Of a stretch of 64,000 bases of DNA, positions 54,947-62,302 are shown one piece after another. Position 1 is the stretch's first letter. Each line of letters starts with the position of its first letter. The position numbers and the translations under genes are program-made. Origin of the DNA: DATBVX01 sp963695985 (lineage in GTDB: Bacteria > Pseudomonadota > Gammaproteobacteria > Steroidobacterales > Steroidobacteraceae); NCBI GenBank assembly GCA_963695985.1, contig CAVOIC010000004.1, positions 1 through 64,000 of the forward strand, given 5' to 3'. The notes under the pieces were generated by a model. The model made no database searches, was not told the DNA's origin, and saw only the letters and a list, made by a program, of their open reading frames with translations.

Positions 54947-55702
54947 ATGAAACCGAACTTCACCCATCTCACCGCAGGTCTGGGGCTCGTGGCCCTGGTC
55001 GCATCAGGCAGCGCAAGCGCCGCGGACTCCACGCAAGTCAGCCGCAAGGAAGAGACGATCGGTGTCTTCAGCGGCATGGCAATTGGCGCGATCGCCGGCG
55101 GGCCATTCGGCGCCATTGCCGGAATGACGCTCGGCAGCTGGCTCGGTCATCGCTTCGACGCCAAGAAAGAACAGCTGGCGACGCTGGACGAGCGGCTCAA
55201 GGAATCCGATCAGACCGTCGCGCAACTGGCCGCGGAACTGCGCGGCTCACAGGAACGCGTCGTGGCGCTGAGCGAGGACCTCAGGACCCAGCCGCTGCCG
55301 CCCGCTGTGCGCAAGACGCTGCGCGGCGACGTCCTGTTTCGCACCAACGACAGCACGCTGACGGGCGACATCGAGGCGCAGCTCACTCAGCTGGCGCAGG
55401 CGCTCGCCGGCGTGCCCGATGTCGTGGTGAAAGTTGACGGCTACGCGGACCCGCGCGGTACGCCGGGCGAGAATCTCAAGCTCTCCGGCGCGCGGGCAGA
55501 GGCCGTGCGCGCTGCACTCGTCGCCGGCGGCATCGCCGACAACCGCATCGTGGTCGAGGCCCACGGCGAGGACGGCGTGACCACGACGCCCGGCGATGTC
55601 GACGGCTATGCGCTAGATCGACGCGTCGTGATTACGCTCGATGGCGCCAACCGGCAGGTGGCGCAGAGCGCTGACGCAGACGCTGCGTCACCGGCGCCAT
55701 GA
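54947..55702 (+). CDS. OmpA-family protein with glycine-zipper segment, PdsO-like
   Basis: Envelope protein of 251 residues. Signal peptide to about residue 26 (MKPNFTHLTAGLGLVALVASGSASAA), a Gly-rich hydrophobic segment GVFSGMAIGAIAGGPFGAIAGMTLGSWLGHRF, a coiled-coil stretch (KKEQLATLDERLKESDQTVAQLAAELRG) and a C-terminal OmpA peptidoglycan-binding domain (DVLFRTNDSTLTGDIEAQL ... GYADPRGTPGENLKLSGARAEAVRAAL ... GEDGVTTTPGDVDGYALDRRVVI). This order resembles PdsO, the OmpA-like member of the proteobacterial sortase system, but no sortase gene lies in the window. It ends with an acidic, Ala-rich tail. Confidence 0.8.
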   Translation: MKPNFTHLTAGLGLVALVASGSASAADSTQVSRKEETIGVFSGMAIGAIAGGPFGAIAGMTLGSWLGHRFDAKKEQLATLDERLKESDQTVAQLAAELRGSQERVVALSEDLRTQPLPPAVRKTLRGDVLFRTNDSTLTGDIEAQLTQLAQALAGVPDVVVKVDGYADPRGTPGENLKLSGARAEAVRAALVAGGIADNRIVVEAHGEDGVTTTPGDVDGYALDRRVVITLDGANRQVAQSADADAASPAP

Positions 55703-55780
55703 GGCCATGGCGGCACGCGCATCAAAGCTGCGATGTCTAACAAGGGGACACCAATACGAAGTGAACTCTCGCAGCAGGCC

Positions 55781-55810
55781 AGGCGGGGTGCGGCGTTACT
55801 CACCCCGCCT
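55781..55810. terminator. Bidirectional hairpin terminator
   Basis: AGGCGGGGTG (55781-55790) pairs perfectly with CACCCCGCCT (55801-55810) around a 10-nt loop, between convergent genes and 1 bp from the stop of the minus-strand one. No clear T-run, but position and stem strength fit a shared terminator. Confidence 0.65.
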
Positions 55811-55811
55811 T

Positions 55812-56159
55812 CTACTTTCCATAGTAGGTGACCGATGTCATCTCCTGCGTCAGGTGCTCCACGTAAGCGCCGTCCGTGGTGCGGATGTATCCCTGCCCTG
55901 TGGGCGAAATGTACGTAGTGAATGCGCCGCTCTTGACCTTGAGCAGAGGGATATCCCCTCGGCTTGCCCAGTAGTACTGAGGCCCGTCGCGGGTAATTGT
56001 CACGGAGTATTTCTTGGACTCTTTGGCATCCAATGTTTCACGTACTGAGCCGTCTTTGGACACCAAAGTTCTGGACTTGGGGGTTCCTTGAAATTCGATG
56101 TCGACGGCGAAGGCGCTCCCAGAGACCAACAGGATCAGAGCGAGGAGTGTCGTCTTCAT
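55812..56159 (-). CDS. Small exported hypothetical protein
   Basis: A 115-residue protein with signal peptide MKTTLLALILLVSGSAFA and a mature part rich in beta-strand residues (VDIEFQGTPKSRTLVSKDGSVRETLDAKESKKYSVTITRDG, then GDIPLLKVKSGAFTTYISPTGQGYIRTTDGAYVEHL). The ATG at 56159 is chosen because it opens directly with the signal. AT content is a bit higher than that of its neighbours, so it may have come from elsewhere. No function is known to me. Confidence 0.65.
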   Translation of the reverse strand: MKTTLLALILLVSGSAFAVDIEFQGTPKSRTLVSKDGSVRETLDAKESKKYSVTITRDGPQYYWASRGDIPLLKVKSGAFTTYISPTGQGYIRTTDGAYVEHLTQEMTSVTYYGK

Positions 56160-56378
56160 TGATGCCTCGGGCCGAAGTGACGAAAGGGTTCGTAAGAAGA
56201 TCATCTTCCCACATTTCACCTGATGGACTAGCTGGCGTCACGTGCTCCGCAATCTCCGTCCTGTTCGCTTGAGCGGGCTGACTTTCCAGGGAGTCGCACA
56301 CTGCTTGACAGCCCGCCGATTGCAGCGGGACGCTCGGCACACCCGGTCCCCCGGACTCCGACCTGCGCGAGAGTGCCC

Positions 56379-56750
56379 ATGAAATCAGCTCCGGCCCGAA
56401 TCGTTTCGTTCCGTGACGCCGTGGCGTCTCAGACCTCTATTCCCGATGCAGACCGTCTGCTTTCCGGCGCGCCGCAGCTCACGGTCTGGAATCACTATGC
56501 CGATGCCAGCAACCAGTTCTTCGCCGGCGTGTGGGCGAGCACGCGCGGCAAATGGCGCGTGCGCTACAGCGAGCACGAGTTCTGCCACATCACGCAGGGC
56601 CGCGTACGCATTGCCAGCTCTTCCGGCGAGCAGTGGGAATTTGCGGTCGGCGACAGCTTCGTCGTCCCAGCGGGTTTTGCCGGCACCTGGGAAGTGATCG
56701 AGGACTGCCGCAAGCTTTACGCGATTTTCGAGGCCTCCGCGCCATCCTGA
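56379..56750 (+). CDS. Cupin-domain protein
   Basis: Single-cupin protein of 123 residues related to the EutQ-like DUF861 group. WNHYADASNQFFAGVWASTRGKWRVRYSEHEFCHITQGRVRI is the first motif and GDSFVVPAGFAGTWEVIEDCRKLYAIFE the second. The metal-binding His of the first motif is represented only by EHEFCH, so metal binding is uncertain. ATG at 56379. It stands alone with no clear operon partner and its substrate or ligand is unknown. Confidence 0.82.
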   Translation: MKSAPARIVSFRDAVASQTSIPDADRLLSGAPQLTVWNHYADASNQFFAGVWASTRGKWRVRYSEHEFCHITQGRVRIASSSGEQWEFAVGDSFVVPAGFAGTWEVIEDCRKLYAIFEASAPS

Positions 56751-57164
56751 GGCAAGGCTGCGCGCCGTTTCAGCGCGTCTGCCTATAACCGAATTCGCCA
56801 CATCGGTGCGCGCGCCGCGCGAGCTGCCCGATCATCGTGCATGCGGCCGCAATATCGGCGCTCTTGCATGCCCGGGGCGATGCAAGACGAGGCGCGTGAG
56901 CGTGGCACGCTTTCTGCAGCAATGCTCCGTACGCGTAACCAACCATCGGAGTTCGAATGCGCAGCGCTCACGATTTCGATCACGTTCCCCTCGAAGGATT
57001 GAACCAGCCCCTCGGCACGCGGGTCCGGAGCAGAGTCTCGGAAATCTCTCCGGGCCCGCGTTGCATCTTCACGACATTTCTTTCGGCGCACGGGCACTGA
57101 TATGATGCACGCGCGCAACGTAAGGGGGTCTCATCGGACTTCCAATGTAAAAGGGGAGATATTC
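56751..57164. other. Intergenic region, no recognisable gene
   Basis: About 414 bp between the cupin and TorF-type genes. Codon-like structure is absent and no RNA gene was recognised. It should hold the promoter of the downstream gene, whose ribosome-binding site GGGGAG lies about 9 bp before the ATG. Confidence 0.5.
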
Positions 57165-57872
57165 ATGCGGAGCCGGTTTGCGATCGCAGCGGGTCTTCTT
57201 CTTCTGGCAGCGGGAGTGGCTCAGGCTGGTGTGACGGGCACGGTCACTGCCGTCAGCGATTACGACTTTCGTGGCGTCAGCTTGTCCGGTACTGATCCTG
57301 CTCTGCAGGGCAGTATCGATTGGGCCGCGGACAGCGGCTTCTATGCCGGTCTCTGGGCAAGCTCGAGCCTCGATTTCGGCCCGGGAACGGATGCCGACTG
57401 GGAAACCGACGCGTATTTCGGAATCACCGGCGGTCAAGAGGGGGGTTTCGGCTGGTCAGCCGGATTGGTCTATTACTACTACTGGCCCGACGACGACAAC
57501 GTCGAATATCCGGAAATCTTCGTCGGTGGCAGCTATGCGGGCTTCGGCGCCAAGCTCTGGTACACGAATGACTATGGCAATACCAGCGAGACCGCCTGGT
57601 ACCTGGAGGGCAATTTCGATCATGATCTGCCCTCCAATTTCTCCGTGCATGCCCACGTCGGTTACAACTACGGCGATTGGTGGGATGACATCAACGGGGA
57701 CGACACGATCGACTGGTCCGTCGGCGTCGGTTACCAGCTCAGCAACTTCACTCTGCTGCTGAAGTACGTCGATACGGACACGGATGTGCGCGTGAAGACG
57801 GACGCGTTCAACAACGAGGGGCGCGTGATCTTCTCGATTGCGACCACCTTCCCCTGGAGTAGCGGTAACTGA
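57165..57872 (+). CDS. TorF-family putative porin (TIGR02001)
   Basis: Outer-membrane beta-barrel of 235 residues. Signal peptide MRSRFAIAAGLLLLAAGVAQA, then GVTGTVTAVSDYDFRGVSLSGTDPALQGSIDW, the usual opening of the family, and many alternating aromatic strands (FYAGLWASSSLDF, WSAGLVYYYYW, AKLWYTNDYG, FSVHAHVGYNYGDWW). It ends RVIFSIATTFPWSSGN, in which the last strand has no terminal Phe. Members are believed to be small porins but are poorly studied. It has a good GGGGAG ribosome-binding site and a hairpin just after its stop. Confidence 0.85.
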   Translation: MRSRFAIAAGLLLLAAGVAQAGVTGTVTAVSDYDFRGVSLSGTDPALQGSIDWAADSGFYAGLWASSSLDFGPGTDADWETDAYFGITGGQEGGFGWSAGLVYYYYWPDDDNVEYPEIFVGGSYAGFGAKLWYTNDYGNTSETAWYLEGNFDHDLPSNFSVHAHVGYNYGDWWDDINGDDTIDWSVGVGYQLSNFTLLLKYVDTDTDVRVKTDAFNNEGRVIFSIATTFPWSSGN

Positions 57873-57877
57873 TTGCG

Positions 57878-57907
57878 GTGGAGAGAGGGCGCCAGCCCTC
57901 TCTCCAC
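57878..57907. terminator. Bidirectional hairpin between porin and aminotransferase genes
   Basis: GTGGAGAGAGGGC (57878-57890) and GCCCTCTCTCCAC (57895-57907) form a perfect 13-bp stem with a 4-nt loop, exactly filling the gap between two convergent genes. There is no T-run. Confidence 0.7.
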
Positions 57908-57908
57908 T

Positions 57909-59244
57909 TCAGTCGAGTGTTCGGATCACTTCACTGATCCGGCCGAAAAGCTCGTCGATCTGACTCTTGTCGATGATGAGAGGCGGCGACAGGGCCAGCA
58001 CGTTGCCCGTCACCCGCGTCAGCACGCCACGATCGAAGCATCGCGTGAACAGTTCGAACGCCCGCGAGCTGCCGTCCGGCCGCGCTTCCAGCTCGATCGC
58101 TCCGATCAGCCCGTAGTTGCGCAGGTCCCTGACGTACGGCAGTCCCTTCAGGCTGTGCAGCGCGTCTTCCCAATAGGGCGCCAGCTCGCGTGCGCGCGTG
58201 AGCAGACCCTCGTGCTGATAGATGTAGAGCGTCGCGAGCGCAGCGGCACAGGCGACCGGATGCGCCGAGTAGGTGTAGCCGTGAAACAGCTCGATCACGG
58301 GCTCCGGCCCCTGCATGAACGCGTCGTAGACGAACTTGCGCGCGAACACCGCGCCCATCGGCACGCAGCCATTCGTCAGCCCCTTGGCGGCCGTGATCAA
58401 GTCCGGTGTGACATCGAATTCCTGCGCCGCGAAAGCTGATCCCAGGCGCCCGAAGCCCGTGATGACTTCATCGAAGATGAGAAGAATGCCGTACTTGTCG
58501 CAGATCTCGCGCAACCGCTTGAGATAGCCCTTCGGTGGGAGGATGACTCCCGCCGATCCAGACACCGGCTCGACGATGACCGCGGCGATGGTCGAGGCGT
58601 CATGCAGCGCCACGAGGCGCTCGAGCTCCTCGGCACGCTCGACGCCGTGCTGCGGCAGTCCGCGCGTGAAGGCATTGCGTTCGAGGTCGAGCGTGTGGGG
58701 CAGATGATCCACACCCGGCAGCAGGGTTCCAAAGGCCTTACGGTTGTTGACCATGCCGCCCACGGAAATGCCCCCGAAGCCCACGCCGTGGTACGCCTTC
58801 TCGCGTCCGATCAGGCGCTGGCGTTGGCCTTCACCGCGCGCACGGTGATAAGCGAGCGCGATCTTGAGCGCGGTGTCGACCGATTCCGACCCCGAGTTGG
58901 TGAAGAACACGTGATCGAGCCCCGCAGGGGCGATGCGCTTCAGCCGATTTGCAAGCTCGAACGCAGCGGGGTGACCCAGCTGGAAGGCGGGCGCGTAGTC
59001 GAGCGTCGTGAGCTGACGATGCACGGCCTCGGCGATTTCGCGCCGGTTATGGCCGGCATTCACGCACCACAGTCCCGCCGCACCATCGAGGATGCGTCGC
59101 CCGTCGGTGCTCCAGTAGTACATGCCGTCTGCGCGCGCCAGCAGTCGCGGATTCGCCTTGAACTGGCGATTGGCGCGTGAAGGGCATCCACCAGGCTTCG
59201 AGATCCTCGCGCGCAATGTGGGGTGGCAGCGGGTCGGTACTCAT
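57909..59244 (-). CDS. Class III omega-aminotransferase (polyamine/beta-alanine type), one frameshift
   Basis: PLP-dependent enzyme that transfers the terminal amino group of a diamine or omega-amino acid to pyruvate. About 444 residues. The N-terminus MSTDPLPPHIAREDLEAWWMPFT runs into the main frame (ANRQFKANPRLLARADGMYYWSTDG) through an indel at about 59175. PLP site: NSGSESVDTALKIALAYHRARGEG, IVEPVSGSAG, LLIFDEVITGFGRLGS (Asp) and ITAAKGLTNG (Lys). Length and the FKANPR motif fit omega-amino acid:pyruvate and putrescine-type enzymes. It diverges from the PuuR-like regulator and is thus probably part of the same polyamine regulon. Confidence 0.86.
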
Positions 59245-59285
59245 TTATATGCTCCGGTGGGCAGAAGCCGAGAGGTTAAGAAAAA

Positions 59286-59291
59286 TTGACA
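59286..59291 (+). promoter_or_regulatory. -35 element TTGACA
   Basis: Exact sigma70 -35 hexamer 67 bp before the regulator ATG at 59358. The -10 position falls in the palindrome 59299-59317 and is only about 3/6 matched (CCAGAT), so the promoter may be weak or regulated. Confidence 0.4.
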
Positions 59292-59298
59292 CGGGCGA

Positions 59299-59317
59299 CA
59301 AATCTGGCCCAGATTTG
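59299..59317. promoter_or_regulatory. 19-bp palindrome CAAATCTGG-C-CCAGATTTG
   Basis: Perfect inverted repeat in the 113-bp gap between the aminotransferase and PuuR-like regulator genes, just after a TTGACA box. Candidate operator for the regulator, controlling both directions. Confidence 0.7.
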
Positions 59318-59357
59318 GCCTTCATCGTTAATTATCTTAAACAGCAGGCAGCGGAGC

Positions 59358-59907
59358 ATGGCCATCGACGTTGGCGCGCATCTGAGGGCGGTGCGGGGCA
59401 TGTATGGGCTTTCACAGCGCGAGCTCGCGAAGCGGGCGGGTGTCACCAACGGCATGATTTCGCTCATCGAGCAGAATCGCGTCAGTCCCTCGGTAAGTTC
59501 GCTCAAGAAGGTCCTCGACGGCATTCCGATGTCCCTGGCGGAATTCTTCACGCTCGATCTGAGCGCGGGTCCGCAGGTCTTTCTACGGCCGTGATGAGCT
59601 CACGGATCTCGGCAGCGGCGATGTGTCACTGCGCCTGGTCGCGGCCAAGCGTCCTAATCGCGCGCTCGCCATCCTGCACGAGCGCTACGCTCCTGGAGCC
59701 GACACTGGCACCGACATGCTGAGCCACAAGGGTGAAGAGGGCGGCATCGTCATTCGCGGTCGCGTTGAATTGACCGTCGGCGCCGCGACGCGCGTGCTCG
59801 AAGCGGGCGATGCGTACTACTTCTCGAGTGCCGTGCCGCATCGGTTCCGAAATCCTGGGCGCGAAGAGTGTGAGATCATCAGCGCCAGCAGCCCGCCGAC
59901 GTTCTAG
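59358..59907 (+). CDS. XRE-family regulator with cupin domain, PuuR-like, one frameshift
   Basis: DNA-binding repressor of about 182 residues: an N-terminal helix-turn-helix (GAHLRAVRGMYGLSQRELAKRAGVTNGMISLIEQNRVSPSVSSLKKVLDGI) and a C-terminal cupin that senses a ligand (GEEGGIVIRGRVELTVGAATRVLEAGDAYYFSSAVPHRF). An extra base near 59580 breaks the gene between the domains; removing it gives VFYGRDELTDLGSGDVSLRLV. The same fold and context as PuuR, the putrescine-responsive repressor. The ATG at 59358 is preferred as it begins MAIDVGAHLRAVRG. It is 15 bp before puuC. Confidence 0.87.
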
Positions 59908-59922
59908 AAGAGCTGGCACGCT

Positions 59923-61422
59923 ATGCCCGAGACGACCCGCACACCAGACTGGCACGCGCTCGCTGCCGCGGTGCGGCCACGTTCGCAGGCCTTCATCAAT
60001 GGCCGCTACCTCGATGCCGCATCGGGCGAGACCTTCGACTGCCTGAGCCCGATCGACGGACGCCGGTTGGCGCAGGTGGCCTCGACGAACAGCGCCGATG
60101 TCGATGCGGCCGTGGCCGCGGCACGCGCTGCATTCAACAAGGGCAGCTGGTCGCACCTCGCGCCGAGCCGCCGCAAACGGGTGCTGCTCAAGTTCTCCGA
60201 GCTGATCCTTGATGCTGCCGACGAGCTCGCGCTGCTCGAGACGCTCGACATGGGCAAGCCGATCGCCGACAGCACGCGCATCGACATTCCTGCGGCGGCG
60301 CGCTGCATCGCCTGGTTCGCGGAGGCAATCGACAAGATCTACGACGAGGTGGCACCCACCGGCCACGATGCGCTGGCGCTCGTGACGCGCGAACCCGTGG
60401 GCGTGGTGGGCGCGATAGTGCCGTGGAATTTTCCGCTGCTCATGGCCTGCTGGAAACTGGGCCCAGCGCTCGCAGCAGGCAATTCGGTGGTGCTGAAGCC
60501 GTCCGAGAAGTCGCCGCTGACCGCGATCCGCGTCGCGGAGCTTGCGATCGAAGCGGGCCTTCCGGAAGGTGTCTTCAACGTATTGCCGGGGTTCGGTCAG
60601 ACCGCCGGCAAGGCGCTCGCTTTGCACATGGACGTCGATTGCATCGCGTTCACGGGCTCGACCGCGACCGGGCGGCTGATGCTCCAGTACGCCGGTCAGT
60701 CCAACCTCAAGCGTGTATGGCTCGAATGTGGCGGCAAGTCGCCCAACATCATCATGGCGGACTGCCCCGATCTCGAGCGCGCGGCACGCGCCGCGGCGTT
60801 TGCGATCTTCTTCAACCAGGGTGAAATGTGCTCCGCGGGTTCGCGCCTGCTGGTGCAGGACTCCATTCATGACCAGGTGCTGGAGAAGATCGCGGTGATC
60901 GCGCGCACCATGCAGCCCGGCGATCCACTCGATCCGCAGACGACGCTCGGCGCCATCGTCGATGAGACCCAGCTCAATACCGTGTTGCGGTACATCGATT
61001 CCGGCAGGAGCGAGGGCGCGCGCGTAGCGCTCGGCGGCAAGCGTGCACGTGGACAGAGCGGCGGCTATTACGTCGAGCCGACGGTGTTCGACGCCGTGAC
61101 TCCGCGGATGAAGATCGCGCGCGAGGAAATCTTCGGGCCGGTCCTTGCTACGCTGACCTTCAAGAGCGCCGAGGAGGCGCTCTCGATCGCCAACGATGTC
61201 ATCTATGGTCTGGTTGCCGGCGTGTGGACGCGCGATATCACTACTGCGCACCGGCTGGCGCGTGCGCTGCGGGCGGGCACGGTGTATGTGAATTGCTACG
61301 ACGCCGACGACATCACAGTGCCCTTCGGCGGTTTCAAGCAGTCGGGCAACGGTCGTGACAAGTCGCTGCATGCGTTCGACAAGTACGTGGAGCTCAAGAC
61401 CACCTGGATCGATCTCACATGA
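59923..61422 (+). CDS. puuC: Gamma-glutamyl-aminobutyraldehyde/aminoaldehyde dehydrogenase
   Basis: NAD(P)-dependent aldehyde dehydrogenase of 499 residues, PuuC-like. Catalytic Glu in WLECGGKSPNI and Cys in FFNQGEMCSAGSRLLV; cofactor segments VPWNFPLLMACWKLGPALAAGNSVVLKPSEKSP and AFTGSTATGRLM. Ends FGGFKQSGNGRDKSLHAFDKYVELKTTW, the usual PuuC terminus. No gamma-glutamyl-putrescine synthetase or oxidase gene is in the window, so the actual substrate may be free 4-aminobutanal or 3-aminopropanal from the aminotransferase next door. Overlaps aguB by four bases (ATGA). Confidence 0.88.
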   Translation: MPETTRTPDWHALAAAVRPRSQAFINGRYLDAASGETFDCLSPIDGRRLAQVASTNSADVDAAVAAARAAFNKGSWSHLAPSRRKRVLLKFSELILDAADELALLETLDMGKPIADSTRIDIPAAARCIAWFAEAIDKIYDEVAPTGHDALALVTREPVGVVGAIVPWNFPLLMACWKLGPALAAGNSVVLKPSEKSPLTAIRVAELAIEAGLPEGVFNVLPGFGQTAGKALALHMDVDCIAFTGSTATGRLMLQYAGQSNLKRVWLECGGKSPNIIMADCPDLERAARAAAFAIFFNQGEMCSAGSRLLVQDSIHDQVLEKIAVIARTMQPGDPLDPQTTLGAIVDETQLNTVLRYIDSGRSEGARVALGGKRARGQSGGYYVEPTVFDAVTPRMKIAREEIFGPVLATLTFKSAEEALSIANDVIYGLVAGVWTRDITTAHRLARALRAGTVYVNCYDADDITVPFGGFKQSGNGRDKSLHAFDKYVELKTTWIDLT

Positions 61423-62300
61423 AGAACGTGACCGTGGCCGCCACGCAGATGGCCTGCACCTGGGATCGCGAGGCGAACGTCGCGCGCGCCGAGAAGCTGG
61501 TGCGCGCGGCGGCTCGCGAGGGCGCGAACGTCATCCTGCTGCAGGAGTTGTTCGAGACCCCGTACTTCTGCAAGGACCACAACCCGAAGTACTTCGATCT
61601 GGCGCGGCCGATCGAGGGGCATCCGACCGTGGCCCGGTTCGCGAAGATCGCCAAAGAGCTCCAGGTCGTGCTGCCGCTCAGCGTGTTCGAGCGCGCCAAC
61701 AACGCGTTCTACAACACGCTCGTGATGGTCGATGCCAACGGTGAGGTGCTCGGCATCTATCGCAAGTCGCACATTCCCGAGAGCCCCGGGTATCACGAGA
61801 AATTCTATTTTTCGCCGGGCGACACCGGGTTCAAGGTGTGGCCGACACGATTCGGCATGCTGGGCGTCGCGGTGTGCTGGGATCAGTGGTTTCCGGAAGG
61901 TGCACGCGCCATGGCGCTGCTCGGTGCCGAGCTCCTTTTCTATCCCACGGCGATCGGCTCGGAGCCGCAGGACGCCACGATCGATTCGAAGGACCACTGG
62001 CAGCGCACCATGCAGGGCCACGCCGCGGCGAACGTGATGCCGCTGATCGCATCGAATCGCATCGGGGAGGAGCAGGGCGAGCGCTTCCCGATGACCTTCT
62101 ACGGCTCCTCGTTCATCGCCGATCAGACGGGCGGCATCGTTAAGCAGGCGGATCGCAGTTCGGAGCAGGTCATCACCGCGACGTTCGACCTCGACGCCAT
62201 TCGCAGTTATCGGCAGGCCTGGGGGCTGTTCCGCGACCGGCGCCCGGATCTCTACTATCCGCTGACCACACTCGACGGCGCGCCGGACGCACCGCGCTGA
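61419..62300 (+). CDS. aguB: N-carbamoylputrescine amidase
   Basis: Nitrilase-superfamily enzyme of 293 residues, hydrolysing N-carbamoylputrescine to putrescine, CO2 and ammonia in the arginine-agmatine route. Catalytic triad Glu (LLQELFETPYFCKD), Lys (GIYRKSHIPESPGYHEKFYF) and Cys (GVAVCWDQWFPEGARAMAL) is present. The segments PGYHEKFYFSPGDTGF and PTAIGSEPQD are diagnostic for this amidase. The ATGA overlap with puuC couples their translation. No agmatine deiminase (aguA) gene is in the window. Confidence 0.93.
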   Translation: MKNVTVAATQMACTWDREANVARAEKLVRAAAREGANVILLQELFETPYFCKDHNPKYFDLARPIEGHPTVARFAKIAKELQVVLPLSVFERANNAFYNTLVMVDANGEVLGIYRKSHIPESPGYHEKFYFSPGDTGFKVWPTRFGMLGVAVCWDQWFPEGARAMALLGAELLFYPTAIGSEPQDATIDSKDHWQRTMQGHAAANVMPLIASNRIGEEQGERFPMTFYGSSFIADQTGGIVKQADRSSEQVITATFDLDAIRSYRQAWGLFRDRRPDLYYPLTTLDGAPDAPR

Positions 62301-62302
62301 TC

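Noticed and set aside
56806..57105. A 99-codon frame in the cupin-porin gap
   Set aside because: Arg/Ser-rich without conserved pattern or ribosome-binding site, and it crosses the promoter region of the porin gene.
59626..61371. Open frame of 581 codons antisense to puuC
   Set aside because: Arg/His-rich shadow of a well-conserved aldehyde dehydrogenase gene.
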